From Streptomyces marianii (GTDB taxonomy: Bacteria; Actinomycetota; Actinomycetes; Streptomycetales; Streptomycetaceae): DNA of 64,000 nucleotides. This document shows, in pieces, positions 50,137 through 59,104 of the stretch. Position 1 is the first letter of the stretch; the number at the start of each line of letters is the position of its first letter. The position numbers were made by a program, and so were the translations under genes. The notes beneath the pieces are model-generated. The model was given only the letters and a program-made list of their open reading frames with translations, was not told the DNA's origin and did not search any database. The DNA is taken from contig NZ_VAWE01000001.1 of NCBI RefSeq assembly GCF_005795905.1, positions 3,382,501 through 3,446,500 on the forward strand, written 5' to 3'.

Positions 50137-51384
50137 ATGCCCGACAGCCAGGCGCAGCCGCCCGACGGCGCCACCGCAGACAGCACCACCCTGCTCCTGT
50201 GCGGCGCCCGGCTCACCGACGGCCGCACGGTCGACGTGCGGCTGAGCGGCGCGCGCATCGAGGCCGTCGGCACCGCCGGCAGTCTCAGCGCCGCGCCGAA
50301 GACGCACTCCGCACGCGTGGACCTCGGCGGCTACCTGCTGCTGCCCGCCCCCGCCGAGCCGCACGCCCACGCCGACACCGCCCTGACCGCGCTCGCGCCG
50401 GAGGGGCCCGTGTCGTACGCCACGGAGGACGTGCAACGGCGCGCCACCGAGGCGGCGCTGCTCCAGCTCGGGCACGGGGCGACGGCGCTGCGGTCGCACG
50501 TGCGGATCGGCGATGTGCAGGGGCTCGGCCCGCTCGAGGCCGTGCTGGAGGCACGGCGGGCGCTGCGCGGGCTCGCCGAGGTGACCGCCGTCGCCGTGCC
50601 CCGGCTGCTCACCGGCGTGGCGGGCGCGGACGGCCTCGTGATGCTGCGGGACGCGCTGAAGACGGGCGCGTCCGTGGTGGGCGGCAGCCCGGACGCCGAT
50701 CCGGATCCGACGGGGTACACGGAGGCGGTGCTGGAGGCCGCCGCGGAGCACGGCTGCCCCGTCGACCTCCACACCGACGGCGACGACCCGGCCCGGCTGG
50801 CCCGGCTGGCCGCGATGGCCGGGGGCCTGCGCCCCGGTGTGTCCATCGGCCCGTGCGCCGGTCTGGCGCGGCTGCCCGCCGATGTGGCGTCGCGGACGGC
50901 CGACCAACTGGCGGCCGCCGGGGTCACGGTCGTCTGTCTGCCGCAGGGCGGCTGCGCGGGCTCCGAACTGCGCGGTGTCGCTCCCGTGCGGCTGCTGCGG
51001 GCGGCTGGAGTGCCCGTCGCCGCGGGCAGCGGGGCGATGCGGGACGTGGCGAACCCGGTGGGCCGCGGCGATCCGCTGGAGGCGGCCTTCCTGCTCGCGT
51101 CCCAGGGCGGGCTGCGGGTCCCGGACGCGTACGACGCGGTCAGCGCGGCGGCGCGGGCGGCGATGGGCCTGCCGGAAGTGCGGGTGGAGGCCGGCTTCCC
51201 CGCCGAGCTCCTCGCGGTCCGGGGCGAACGCCTCCCGGGCGTCCTCTCGCTGGCGTACAGCCGGATCGTCATCCACCGCGGCCGCGTGGTCGCACGGACC
51301 AGCGCGGTACGGGAGTACTGCGACTCCGCCGCGGCGGTGGCGCTGGAGCTGCCACGGCAGGGGCGGCCCGAACCCGGGCCGTGA
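50137..51384 (+). CDS. amidohydrolase-family protein
   Basis: A 415-residue protein of the amidohydrolase superfamily (cytosine-deaminase-like branch). The metal site HAHAD sits in PAPAEPHAHADTAL; DLHTDGDDPARL is where a second metal His/Asp cluster is expected. The sequence has the N-terminal beta-sandwich strand (TLLLCGARLTDGRTVDVRL) and the returning C-terminal strand (RIVIHRGRVVART). Later motifs (SIGPCAGLARL, VAAGSGAMRDVANPVGRGDP) deviate from the usual His and Asp ligands, so the chemistry is uncertain. It stands alone. Confidence 0.7.
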   Translation: MPDSQAQPPDGATADSTTLLLCGARLTDGRTVDVRLSGARIEAVGTAGSLSAAPKTHSARVDLGGYLLLPAPAEPHAHADTALTALAPEGPVSYATEDVQRRATEAALLQLGHGATALRSHVRIGDVQGLGPLEAVLEARRALRGLAEVTAVAVPRLLTGVAGADGLVMLRDALKTGASVVGGSPDADPDPTGYTEAVLEAAAEHGCPVDLHTDGDDPARLARLAAMAGGLRPGVSIGPCAGLARLPADVASRTADQLAAAGVTVVCLPQGGCAGSELRGVAPVRLLRAAGVPVAAGSGAMRDVANPVGRGDPLEAAFLLASQGGLRVPDAYDAVSAAARAAMGLPEVRVEAGFPAELLAVRGERLPGVLSLAYSRIVIHRGRVVARTSAVREYCDSAAAVALELPRQGRPEPGP

Positions 51385-51685
51385 GACGGGCGTGGGCGAA
51401 CCGGGCCGGGCACCACGCCACCCGCCGGTTGGGGCGCCCCGGGACGGCCGGCTCGGTCGATGGCGCCGGGGCCGGCGGGTGGGCCGGACGCGCCGGCTGA
51501 ACGAGCGTCCCGAGCGACCGGGCGAGCGCACCGCCGCCGCGCCGGTGGGACGTCGGGACCCGAGCCCCGGGGCAGACGGGCGGTGGAGACGGGGCGGAGA
51601 CCAGCCCTCGACGGTGGCCGGAAATGGCGCCCGGGTCCAGGACCGTCGCGAGCGTCCGGCGTGGGACGGGCGTACGGTCGGGAGC
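51385..51685. other. gene-free interval
   Basis: About 300 GC-rich bases between two plus-strand genes. Frames here are Gly/Arg/Pro-rich and look non-coding. No hairpin or repeat stands out. Confidence 0.45.
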
Positions 51686-52342
51686 ATGCGCATAGTCATC
51701 GCAGGAGGACACGGCCAGATCGCGATGCGCCTGGCACGGCTGCTCGCGGCGGGCGGGAACGAGCCGGTGGGCGTCATCCGGAAACCCGAGCACGGTGACG
51801 ACCTGCGGGAGGCCGGTGCGGAACCGTGCCTGCTCGACCTCGAGTCCGCCTCGGTGGAGGAGGTCGCCGCGGTGCTCCAGGGCGCGGACGCCGCGGTGTT
51901 CGCGGCGGGCGCCGGGCCGGGAAGCGGCGCCGAGCGGAAGAAGACCGTGGACCGGGACGCCGCGGTCCTCTTCGCCGACGCGGCCGAACGGGCCCGAGTG
52001 CGGCGGCACATCGTCATCTCGTCCATGGGCGCCGACCCGGAGCACCGGGGCGACGAGGTGTTCGACGAGTACCTGCGGATGAAGGGCGAGGCGGACGCCT
52101 ACGTCAGGGGCAAGGAGACCCTGGACTGGACGATCCTGCGCCCCGGAATGCTGACGAACGACGCCGGAACCGGGCTGGTCCGGCTGGAGGCCCGCACCGG
52201 ACGCGGACCCATCCCCCGGGACGACGTGGCCGCGGTGATCGCGGAACTGCTGGAGACCTCGGCCACGGCGGGGCTGGCCCTCGACCTGATCGGCGGAAAC
52301 GTCCCGGTCTCGGTCGCGGTGAAGGCGGTCGCCGGCAACTGA
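51686..52342 (+). CDS. NAD(P)-binding Rossmann protein (NmrA/SDR-like)
   Basis: A 218-residue protein of the NAD(P)H-binding, YtfG/NmrA-like atypical short-chain dehydrogenase group. The nucleotide loop is MRIVIAGGHGQIAMRLARLL; DLESASVEEVAAVLQGADAAVFAAGAGPG, HIVISSMGAD and YLRMKGEADAYVRGKETLDWTILRPGML follow the family plan. Streptomyces genomes hold many such proteins with unknown substrate. Confidence 0.8.
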   Translation: MRIVIAGGHGQIAMRLARLLAAGGNEPVGVIRKPEHGDDLREAGAEPCLLDLESASVEEVAAVLQGADAAVFAAGAGPGSGAERKKTVDRDAAVLFADAAERARVRRHIVISSMGADPEHRGDEVFDEYLRMKGEADAYVRGKETLDWTILRPGMLTNDAGTGLVRLEARTGRGPIPRDDVAAVIAELLETSATAGLALDLIGGNVPVSVAVKAVAGN

Positions 52343-52469
52343 CCCCCGCGGCACGGCCGATGCCGCGGGGTACGGCTCGGTCCGGCCGGGCACGGGCGAG
52401 AGGCGGCGGGCACGGGCGAGGGGCGGGGATACCGCGGAACCGACGCCGGGCGGGACGCGTCAGTACCGC

Positions 52470-52519
52470 GGTCGGCGGGGCGGCGCGGGGCGAACCGGTC
52501 GGCGGGGCGGCGCGGGGCG
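52470..52519. repeat. short direct repeat in a gene-free stretch
   Basis: A 23-base unit beginning GGTCGGCGGGGCGGCGCGGG occurs at 52470-52492 and again at 52497-52519. It lies in the gene-free interval 52343-52655, which also has a duplicated GGGCACGGGCGAG near 52390-52420. Likely simple slippage duplications of GC-rich DNA. Confidence 0.5.
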
Positions 52520-52655
52520 CCGACGGGTACGGGTGGGCGCACAGTGGACTCCGGCCGTGGAACGCCCTCGCCGGCCCAGCCAGCACAGGCACAGCGGTCG
52601 GCGCCCGGACCCATCCGACCGATGGATTCCGGCCACAGTCGCGGCCGGTAGCGCC

Positions 52656-53070
52656 ATGAGCGAGACCGCACAGCGGCGCCGGACCGCCGTGGAGCGCCCC
52701 GAGCGGACCCACGTGGCCGTCAGGCGTTCCGTCCGGATGTACGGCTTCGCCGCCATCGCCGAACGCTGCCCGAGATCACTGCCGGGGCCGGCCTCGCACG
52801 GCCGGCCCCGGCAGAGCGGCCGTTCTCCCCTTCCACTCCGTCGGCGTGGACACCGGGTGGGACGTCGAGACGGGCGCCCCCGTCGTCTCCGCGACGGCCC
52901 GTGGCCACATCGCCGTCGGCAGTCTCCCGGCGGGCCGCTACGGGGCGCTGGACACACACGGCCACCCCGACGGGCTTTTCGACGCCGTCACACGGCTGCG
53001 GGAGTGGGCCACGGAACAGGGACTGGAGCGGGAGACGACAGCGGTCCGGGTGCGTTCTCGCTCCACCTGA
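52656..53070 (+). pseudogene. frameshifted GyrI-like effector-binding-domain protein
   Basis: One frame starts MSETAQRRRTAVERPERTHVAVRRSVRMYGFAAIAER, like the beginning of GyrI/AraC-type effector-binding domains. The rest of the domain, HSVGVDTGWDVETGAPVV, HIAVGSLPAGRYGALDTHGHPDGL and VTRLREWATEQGLE, is found in another frame after about 52775. One frameshift would join them. The whole is ~138 codons, slightly short for the family, so a piece may also be missing. I read it as a decayed gene; a sequencing error would make it intact. Confidence 0.5.
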
Positions 53071-53140
53071 TTCAACGTCACCAGCGTTTTGGAAAAGGCG
53101 TGTTGCGACCCGGGAGCCCGCACACAGGTTGATCGGATCC

Positions 53141-53201
53141 CCCGCGGACGGGAATCGTTGCGCAACGATTCCCGCCGCATCCCCGCGGACGGGAATCGTT
53201 G
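53141..53201. repeat. direct repeats with an embedded 26-bp palindrome
   Basis: The 20-mer CCCGCGGACGGGAATCGTTG occurs at 53141-53160 and 53182-53201. The first copy runs into its own inverse, giving a perfect 26-base palindrome (53149-53174) centred on TTGCGCAA. It lies in the gene-free stretch 53071-53444, ~240 bases before a secreted-enzyme gene. It could be an operator or the trace of a mobile element; two copies are too few to call CRISPR. Confidence 0.6.
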
Positions 53202-53444
53202 TGCACACACCCACTCACGTAAGGGAGAGGCCGTTCACCCCCTCCACCGCCCGAACTGCCACGTGACAGGAAGCACATCCCGCTTTACCTCCCATTTATT
53301 CCCCTTGTGGCGCCAATCACAGAATTTCCTCTTGTCGTCACCCGCCTCCACTCGGATGCTGAAAACCCCGGCGGAAATCCCCATTCCCGATTAACCGCCT
53401 TACATGGGATCAGAACCCCGAGATTCATGTGAAAGGGCGGCGTC

Positions 53445-53903
53445 ATGCAGCTTTCCCCACTCCCCCGTCGAGCGACGTCCAAGATCGCCAAGTACCTCGT
53501 GGGCGGCGTCGCCGCCGCCGCGGTCGTCACCGGCGTGACCACGGCAGTCGCACCGACCGAGGCTTCCGCGGCCCCCGCCAGCGCACACCGGATCGACGGC
53601 TGGATCAAGCACTCGCTCCTGGTCATGAAGGCCAAGGGAATTCCCGGCAGCTACGACGGGATCCACCGCAACCTGATGCGCGAATCGAGCGGCGATCTCT
53701 ACGCGATCAACCTCTGGGATTCGAATGCAAAGAAGGGCATTCCGTCCAAGGGGCTCATGCAGGTCATTGACCCCACATTTCGGACATACCACGTGGACGG
53801 CACCTCGTGGGACATTTATGACCCAATTGCGAATATTACGGCGGCGTGCAATTACGCGGCGAAGCGCTACGGGTCCATCGACAACGTGAACGGCCCCTAC
53901 TGA
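53445..53903 (+). CDS. secreted lytic-transglycosylase-like protein
   Basis: A 152-residue secreted protein. The signal peptide is basic (MQLSPLPRRATSKIAKYLVG), then a hydrophobic core and an Ala-x-Ala site near ASAAPAS. The mature part has a soluble-lytic-transglycosylase/lysozyme-like core: NLMRESSGDLYAINLWDSN, with the likely catalytic Glu, GLMQVIDPTFRTY and AACNYAAKRYGSIDNVNGPY. It would cleave peptidoglycan glycan strands. Codon use in the second half is less GC-biased than the neighbours (ATT, AAT, TAT codons). The region 53071-53444 upstream probably holds its promoter. Confidence 0.8.
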   Translation: MQLSPLPRRATSKIAKYLVGGVAAAAVVTGVTTAVAPTEASAAPASAHRIDGWIKHSLLVMKAKGIPGSYDGIHRNLMRESSGDLYAINLWDSNAKKGIPSKGLMQVIDPTFRTYHVDGTSWDIYDPIANITAACNYAAKRYGSIDNVNGPY

Positions 53904-54120
53904 CCCGAGCCCCGGCGGACTCCGCTTCGCCGGACCCGGCAGCCGGGGTGTGCCCGTGGCTCCGCCCGGGGGCTACGGACGCGTTCCGTCGGCAAGGCGA
54001 TCAACCAGGCCACGGCGGAGCCTCGCCCGGGCCCCTCGCACTCACGACCCGGTGGCCGGCTGCGGCTGAGGCGCGCCCGGGTCGGCACCGGGGTTCTCGC
54101 CCCGACGTCGAGGACCCCCG

Positions 54121-55896
54121 TTACAGCCGGAAGACCCGCGCCAGCTGCTCGGAAAGCGCGGCGACCGTACCGGGAACCGCCAGCGGCGCCAGGCGCGCGC
54201 CCAGATAGCCGTCCGGCCGTACGAGGAAGGCCGTGGAGCCCGCCGTGCGGTAGCCCCGCGCGAACTCGCCCCGGCTGTCGAGGAAGGCCGGCAGGTGCCG
54301 GCCGTCCGCGTCCGTGACGTAGCCCACGGTCTCCGCGACGTCCCCGGCCCCGGTACCGGCTGTCACAGACCCGGGCTCCGCACCCGTGACCGGGCTCGTA
54401 CCCGTGTCCGCACCCGTTCCCGTACCACCGTCCGCACCCGTGCCCGGGGCGAGCAGCACCAGGGCCGTCGCATGTCCGTCCGTCAGATGACGGACCCCGG
54501 AGGCGATCTCCCCGCACACGTCGAGCGCCGCGGCCGAGTCGGCGTGGAGCAGGAGCACATGGCCGCGGTCGCGCAGCAGGTCGTACAGCCGCAGGGGCAC
54601 GGCGGCTACACCCCCGGTGAGGCCGCCGCAGTCGGGCGCCCGGTCGCCGGGTCCCGGACCCTGCATTCCAGGGGTGCCCGGGCCCACGAGGGGGCTGTCC
54701 GGGTAGGCGACGAGCAACTGGGCCTCGCGCAGCATGACGGTCGTGAAGTCGTCGGGGTCGGCCTGGACGCCCTCGGCGGCATGTCGGACCGTGCGTCCCA
54801 CGACCTCCTCACCGACGGGTCGGCGCTCGGAGTCGTAGCTGTCGAGCAGGCGCGGATGCGCGGCGCCCCGCACGGTGAGAGCCAGTTTCCACGCGAGGTT
54901 GCAGGCGTCCTGGATACCGGTGTTCATGCCCTGGGCGCCGGTCGGCGGATGGATGTGCGCTGCGTCACCGGCGATGAAGACCCGGCCGTTCGCGTACTTG
55001 TCCACGAGGCGGTGGCTGATGCGGAAGACGGAGGACCAGCGCATGGCCGACGCCGTGGTGGGTTCCGGGGACAGCCGGTCGAGGACGGCCTGGATGTGCT
55101 CGACGCCGGGTACCCGCTGTCCGGTCTCCAGCCCGTGCGCGACGCCGTCCCCCCGGTCCGCGTCCCCCACGGGCTGCCGTGCGGCGGAGAGTTCGGGCGG
55201 GACCAGCGTGGACACGCGGTAGCGGCCGCGGCCCGGCAGCGGGATGCAGACGAGCAGGTCGTCGACGGACCCGTCATCGCCGTGGTGCGTGGCACGGACG
55301 CCGTAGCCCGGTGGCAGGCTCCAGTCGACCTCCACGTCCGCGAGCATGTACTCCTCGGGGAAGGCGGCGCCCTCGAAGGTGAGCCCGAGCGTCTTGCGGA
55401 CGATACTGTGCGCCCCGTCGCAGCCGACGAGGAAACGTGACCGGACCTCCTCCTCCCCGCCGTCGACGGTGACGATCCGGCTGAGGACCCCGTCCGTGTC
55501 CTGCTCGAACGAGACGAGCTCGGTGCCGCGCTCGATGCGTGTGCCGAACCGGGCGAGGTGCTCCTCGACGACGCGCTCGGTCTCGTACTGCGGCAGTGCG
55601 GCGAAGCCGTAGGGGACGTCCGGCGGGAGACGGAAGTCGATACGCCCCTGCTCGGCACCGTCGGCGTACAGCAGCTGGCCGCGCATCGGCACGGCGGCGT
55701 CCAGGGCGTCGCGGACCATGCCCATCCGGTCCCAGATCTCCAGGGTCCGGGGCTGGATCCCCACCGCCTTGGCGTACGGAAGCCGGGCCGGGAGCCTGTC
55801 GACGATACGGCAGTCCGCTCCGTGACGGCGCAGCTCCGCGGCCGCGGTCAGCCCGACGGGTCCGGCACCCACGATCAGTACATCGGTGTCCACCAC
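54121..55896 (-). CDS. FAD-dependent aromatic-ring-type monooxygenase
   Basis: A ~591-residue class A flavin monooxygenase. The FAD fingerprint is DVLIVGAGPVGLTAAAELRRHG; the GCDGAHSIVRKTLG (DG motif) and GRVFIAGDAAHIHPPTGAQGMNTGIQD (second FAD motif) are intact, and a thioredoxin-like C-terminal part follows. I prefer the GTG at 55896, six bases after GGGAG; the ATG two codons earlier has the Shine-Dalgarno too close. A Gly/Thr/Ala-rich low-complexity insert (around residue 505) is unusual. Such enzymes hydroxylate phenolic or polyketide substrates; also resembles rifampicin/tetracycline-type monooxygenases. The substrate is unknown. Confidence 0.82.
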   Translation of the reverse strand: MVDTDVLIVGAGPVGLTAAAELRRHGADCRIVDRLPARLPYAKAVGIQPRTLEIWDRMGMVRDALDAAVPMRGQLLYADGAEQGRIDFRLPPDVPYGFAALPQYETERVVEEHLARFGTRIERGTELVSFEQDTDGVLSRIVTVDGGEEEVRSRFLVGCDGAHSIVRKTLGLTFEGAAFPEEYMLADVEVDWSLPPGYGVRATHHGDDGSVDDLLVCIPLPGRGRYRVSTLVPPELSAARQPVGDADRGDGVAHGLETGQRVPGVEHIQAVLDRLSPEPTTASAMRWSSVFRISHRLVDKYANGRVFIAGDAAHIHPPTGAQGMNTGIQDACNLAWKLALTVRGAAHPRLLDSYDSERRPVGEEVVGRTVRHAAEGVQADPDDFTTVMLREAQLLVAYPDSPLVGPGTPGMQGPGPGDRAPDCGGLTGGVAAVPLRLYDLLRDRGHVLLLHADSAAALDVCGEIASGVRHLTDGHATALVLLAPGTGADGGTGTGADTGTSPVTGAEPGSVTAGTGAGDVAETVGYVTDADGRHLPAFLDSRGEFARGYRTAGSTAFLVRPDGYLGARLAPLAVPGTVAALSEQLARVFRL

Positions 55897-56286
55897 TGGC
55901 ATCTCCCACCGAGAGCCCCCGGCTGCGCTGTCCCTCCGTGTCCCTCCGTGTCCCTCCATGGTCGGCCGATGAGCCCGGTCCGGCGACTCGGGTCCCGTGG
56001 ACGGACGTCGTCCCCGCCGGTGGCGTCCCGGCCGGTGGAAGGGCACGTCCTCCCCCGGAGGTCGCGGATACCGGACCGGGGCCGGCGGCCCCTCGGCCGG
56101 ACGACGGCGGACGGTTCGGCGATTCCGTCCCACGTCCACGGGCGCCGGACCCCGGGCACTCCCTCCCGGCACAGCCGTTGCGCGAACTCCCGGGCTCCAC
56201 GTCCGGGTCGGGGTTGGGCCGGCCCTGTGGCGCGGTGGATGCTCGGCATCCAGGCCCGGCAGCGGGGCCGGCCCGATCGGCGGCCA
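55897..56286. other. gene-free interval upstream of the monooxygenase
   Basis: About 390 bases that should contain the monooxygenase promoter. Near 55930-55960 a short unit (TGTCCCTCCG) is repeated tandemly. Frames look random. It ends at the first MITE-like element. Confidence 0.4.
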
Positions 56287-56448
56287 AGGGCTGTCCCGTG
56301 ATCACCGGTGGATCAGCGCGCGGCGTCGGACGCGGTGCATCGCGAGGCGGAGGGTCGTCCTCATACTGGGCGTATTCGGGCGATCCGGCAACGCAGCGAG
56401 GTACTGCGGCTGTCGTCGTGCGCCCGCTGGGGATTACGGGACAGCCCT
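56287..56448 (+). mobile_element. MITE-like element, copy A
   Basis: A 162-bp element with imperfect terminal inverted repeats: AGGGCTGTCCCGTGATC at the left and, inverted, AGGGCTGTCCCGTAATC at the right. It carries no gene. Its interior (AGCGCGCGGCGTCGGACGCG and onward) recurs in inverse orientation 190 bases away. The ends resemble those I associate with Streptomyces transposase-borne repeats, so it is probably mobilised by a transposase in trans. Confidence 0.7.
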
Positions 56449-56639
56449 ATGGGTCGGCGCGGCGGGGCCGAGGGGCCGCACCCATCGGGGCCCTTTCCCG
56501 CTTCCTCCTCAATTCCCCTTCCGGGGAGACGACTTCACACCGAACGCGTACGAGCTCGAACATCCGCCTGAGGGCGGGGATGCAAAGTCGACCCGTTTCC
56601 CGGCGCCGTCGGCAGGGGCTGCGGAAAGCGACGTGACCA

Positions 56640-56803
56640 AGGTCTGTCCCGCAATCCCCGGCCGGGTGCGCGACGACAGTCACGGCGCCTCGCTGCGTTG
56701 CCGGATCACCCGAGTAGACCCCGGTACGAGGACGGCCCTCCGCCTCGCGATGCACCGCGTCCGACGCCGCGCGCTGGTCCCCCCGGGATTGCGGGGCAGC
56801 CCT
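56640..56803 (-). mobile_element. MITE-like element, copy B (inverted)
   Basis: A 164-bp copy of the same element in the opposite orientation. Its ends are AGGTCTGTCCCGCAATC at the left and, inverted, AGGGCTGCCCCGCAATC at the right. It shares a 40-base exact core with copy A but differs at many other places, so the two were not made by one recent duplication. It ends 71 bases before the antiporter gene. The 191 bases between the copies hold no gene. Confidence 0.7.
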
Positions 56804-56874
56804 TAAGCTCGGTTGCCGAGCCGGGCGATGCGAAGAGAAGAGATACGAAGAGAAGAACGGAAATCGGGGGCTGC

Positions 56875-58110
56875 ATGCTTGCCGTCACGGTCATCGCGGG
56901 AATTCTCTTCGTCTGGTCGCTGCTGGCGTTCAGGCTCTCGCGCTGGAGTATCACCGCGCCCATCGCGATGATGGCGGCGGGCACCGCCCTGACCGCCGGC
57001 TCGAACCCTCCGCTGCATTTCGAACTCGAGACGAACGTCTTCGAACACGCGGTGGAAGTCATCCTGGCCCTGCTGCTGTTCGTCGACGCCATCGAGGTGC
57101 CCGGCAGGATCCTGGGCCGGGAGAAGGGCATCGTCCTCCGTCTGCTGGGCGGCGGGCTGCCGTTGACGCTCGGCGCCGCGTTCCTGAGTGGTCTCCTCCT
57201 CTTCCCCGACCGGTCCGGATGGCTGCTCGCGGTACTGGCGACCGTCGTCGTCCCGCTGGATCTCGCCCCCACCGCGTCCGTCGTCCGCGACCCGCGGATC
57301 CCCGCGCGACTGCGCGAGGTCCTCAACGTCGAGGGCGGCCTCAACGACGGCATCGTCTCGCCGGTGTTCCTCCTCTGCATCGCGGTGGCCGTCGAATCGC
57401 ACGATGTGCACGCCGACTACGGCGAGGCGCTGCTGACGGCGGTCGAGGCGGCCGGCTGGGCACTCGCCACCGGACTCGTCGTCGGCTGGACGAGCGGCCT
57501 GCTGCTGCGCAAGTCGTGGTCACGGGGCTGGACGCAGACGTCGGCGATGCGACTGGGCGTGCTCGCCGTCCCGTTGGTGGCGTACACCTTCTCCAGCGCC
57601 GTGGGCGGGAACGGGTTCGTCGCGTCCTTCATCGCGGGTGTCCTCTTCGGCCCGGCGGTCCGGGAACTCCCGGAGACCGCGGTGGAGCTGACCGACGACA
57701 TCGTCACCCTCATGAGCCTCGCGCTGTGGTTCATCTTCGGGCAGATCGTCAACAACGCGTTCTGGCCCGGCTTCCAGGCCGCGATCATCCTCTACGCGCT
57801 GCTCGCCGTCACCCTGGTCCGCATGGTTCCCGTGCTCCTGGTGCTCACGGGAGCGGGGGTGAGCCGGGCCGACAAGCTCTTCCTGGGCTGGATGGGACCG
57901 AGAGGCGTGACATCCATCGTCTTCGGCTCCCTGGCGGTCATCGAACTCCCTGACGTGAGTGCCGACTTCGTCTCCCGGGTCATGGTGATCACCGTGATGC
58001 TCAGCATCGTGCTCCACGGGCTGAGCGCCGAGCCGATCGCCCGCTTCTACGCCCGGCGGCGTACGGAGGGGACCCGGCCGGCCGCTCCGGCCGCCGACGC
58101 CGGCCCCTGA
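56875..58110 (+). CDS. NhaP-type cation/proton antiporter
   Basis: A 411-residue membrane protein of the CPA1 sodium/proton antiporter family. It starts MLAVTVIAGILFVWSLLAFR behind GGGGG; the longer in-frame opening upstream runs through MITE copy B and is rejected. About eleven to twelve membrane segments follow. VVPLDLAPTASVVRD and NVEGGLNDGIVSPVF match the conserved Asp-containing ion-path segments, and GWMGPRGVTSIVFGSLA is the typical late helix. It would exchange monovalent cations for protons. Confidence 0.85.
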   Translation: MLAVTVIAGILFVWSLLAFRLSRWSITAPIAMMAAGTALTAGSNPPLHFELETNVFEHAVEVILALLLFVDAIEVPGRILGREKGIVLRLLGGGLPLTLGAAFLSGLLLFPDRSGWLLAVLATVVVPLDLAPTASVVRDPRIPARLREVLNVEGGLNDGIVSPVFLLCIAVAVESHDVHADYGEALLTAVEAAGWALATGLVVGWTSGLLLRKSWSRGWTQTSAMRLGVLAVPLVAYTFSSAVGGNGFVASFIAGVLFGPAVRELPETAVELTDDIVTLMSLALWFIFGQIVNNAFWPGFQAAIILYALLAVTLVRMVPVLLVLTGAGVSRADKLFLGWMGPRGVTSIVFGSLAVIELPDVSADFVSRVMVITVMLSIVLHGLSAEPIARFYARRRTEGTRPAAPAADAGP

Positions 58111-58687
58111 GCTCCGGCGGGCGGGACGCCGGCCCGGGACCCGGCCGACGACGCGGCTCCGGCGTCGACGGCCTCCCGCGCGGGTATGGCCCCAGGCACG
58201 AGTCTGCCCGGCAGGTGGACGGGGTCTGGTTCCGCCCGTGCGGACCGGACAGCGTGACATACGAGACGCTGCGTCGCAGCAGTGCCCGCCGGCGTCCGTT
58301 CCGCAGCCTCCGAGGCGAGCGGAACGACCGGTGCACCGCGCGGACCGCCACCGCTGTGGGCGCCGTGTCCTCCACGGACTCGACGAACTCGCGGAGGACA
58401 CGGCTCCCCGACGGGCGCGGCATGCCCGCTCGTTCCCGAACAGCGCGTCGAGTCCGCCTCACGGGGCGGCGAGCCGGCGGGTCCCACCACGGGTCGCGCG
58501 GCGAGGCGAACGGGGCGTCGAGCGTCCGGGCGAGGAAGCGCTCGTCCAGTGGCCTGAGCAGGGCGCGGAGCTCACGCGCCGACCTCCTGGAGAGGCCGGC
58601 CCGCAGCGCCTCCAGGAACGCTCGCACGTCGCTGCCCGTGGCGGGCTCGCAGCACGGGCAGTCGTCGTCCAGCACGGCGTACATCAC
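58001..58687 (-). CDS. possible small hypothetical protein, C-terminal part probably not real
   Basis: The first ~75 residues look like a real protein: MMYAVLDDDCPCCEPATGSD, FLEALRAGLSRRSARELRAL, DAPFASPRDPWWDPP. After that the frame becomes arginine/proline-rich and runs over the 3' end of the antiporter gene on the other strand. I think it is either a frameshifted gene or a short gene with a chance extension. No function is suggested. Confidence 0.3.
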   Translation of the reverse strand: MMYAVLDDDCPCCEPATGSDVRAFLEALRAGLSRRSARELRALLRPLDERFLARTLDAPFASPRDPWWDPPARRPVRRTRRAVRERAGMPRPSGSRVLREFVESVEDTAPTAVAVRAVHRSFRSPRRLRNGRRRALLRRSVSYVTLSGPHGRNQTPSTCRADSCLGPYPRGRPSTPEPRRRPGPGPASRPPELRGRRRRPERPAGSPPYAAGRRSGRSARRSARGARC

Positions 58688-59104
58688 CCACGGGCCGGGC
58701 TTGTAGGCGATCGATCCCGCCAGCGCGCCGGCGCCCGGTGCGTATCACCGGTCCGGAAGCGGCTCAGCTCGATCCGGGCGATCTCGGCACGCGTCCTGCC
58801 CGAGAGCCCGGAGTCACCGCTCCGCCGTCCCACGCCCGTGGGGCGTGTGGCAGGCCCTGCCTGACCTGCGAGGGAGCCCTACGCGGCATCGGCCTTGCGT
58901 ACATTCGTCATGGGTCGATCACGCACCACGGCGTGCGTACCGCCCGCCCAGCGGTTTTCCGTTCCCCCTTGCGACCACGGGCGGCCCTTCGTGTCGCGGT
59001 CCGAGCTCCGTACGGCTGTGGCCGTACAGGCCCCGGTCCCCCGGAGAACCCTCGGTAGGGTGGGCGCGACAGCAGCGGACCGTGAACCGGAGCAAGGAGC
59101 AGCT
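58688..59104. other. gene-free interval upstream of nadE
   Basis: About 415 bases. The final part must carry the nadE promoter. No gene, hairpin or repeat is recognisable by eye. Confidence 0.4.

Noticed and set aside
53141..53201. CRISPR array
   Set aside because: Only two repeat copies with 21 bases between them, one overlapping its own inverse, and no cas genes in the window.
56287..56803. Composite transposon carrying the sequence between the two MITE-like copies
   Set aside because: The 191 bases between them hold no gene, and the copies have diverged, so they more likely inserted independently.
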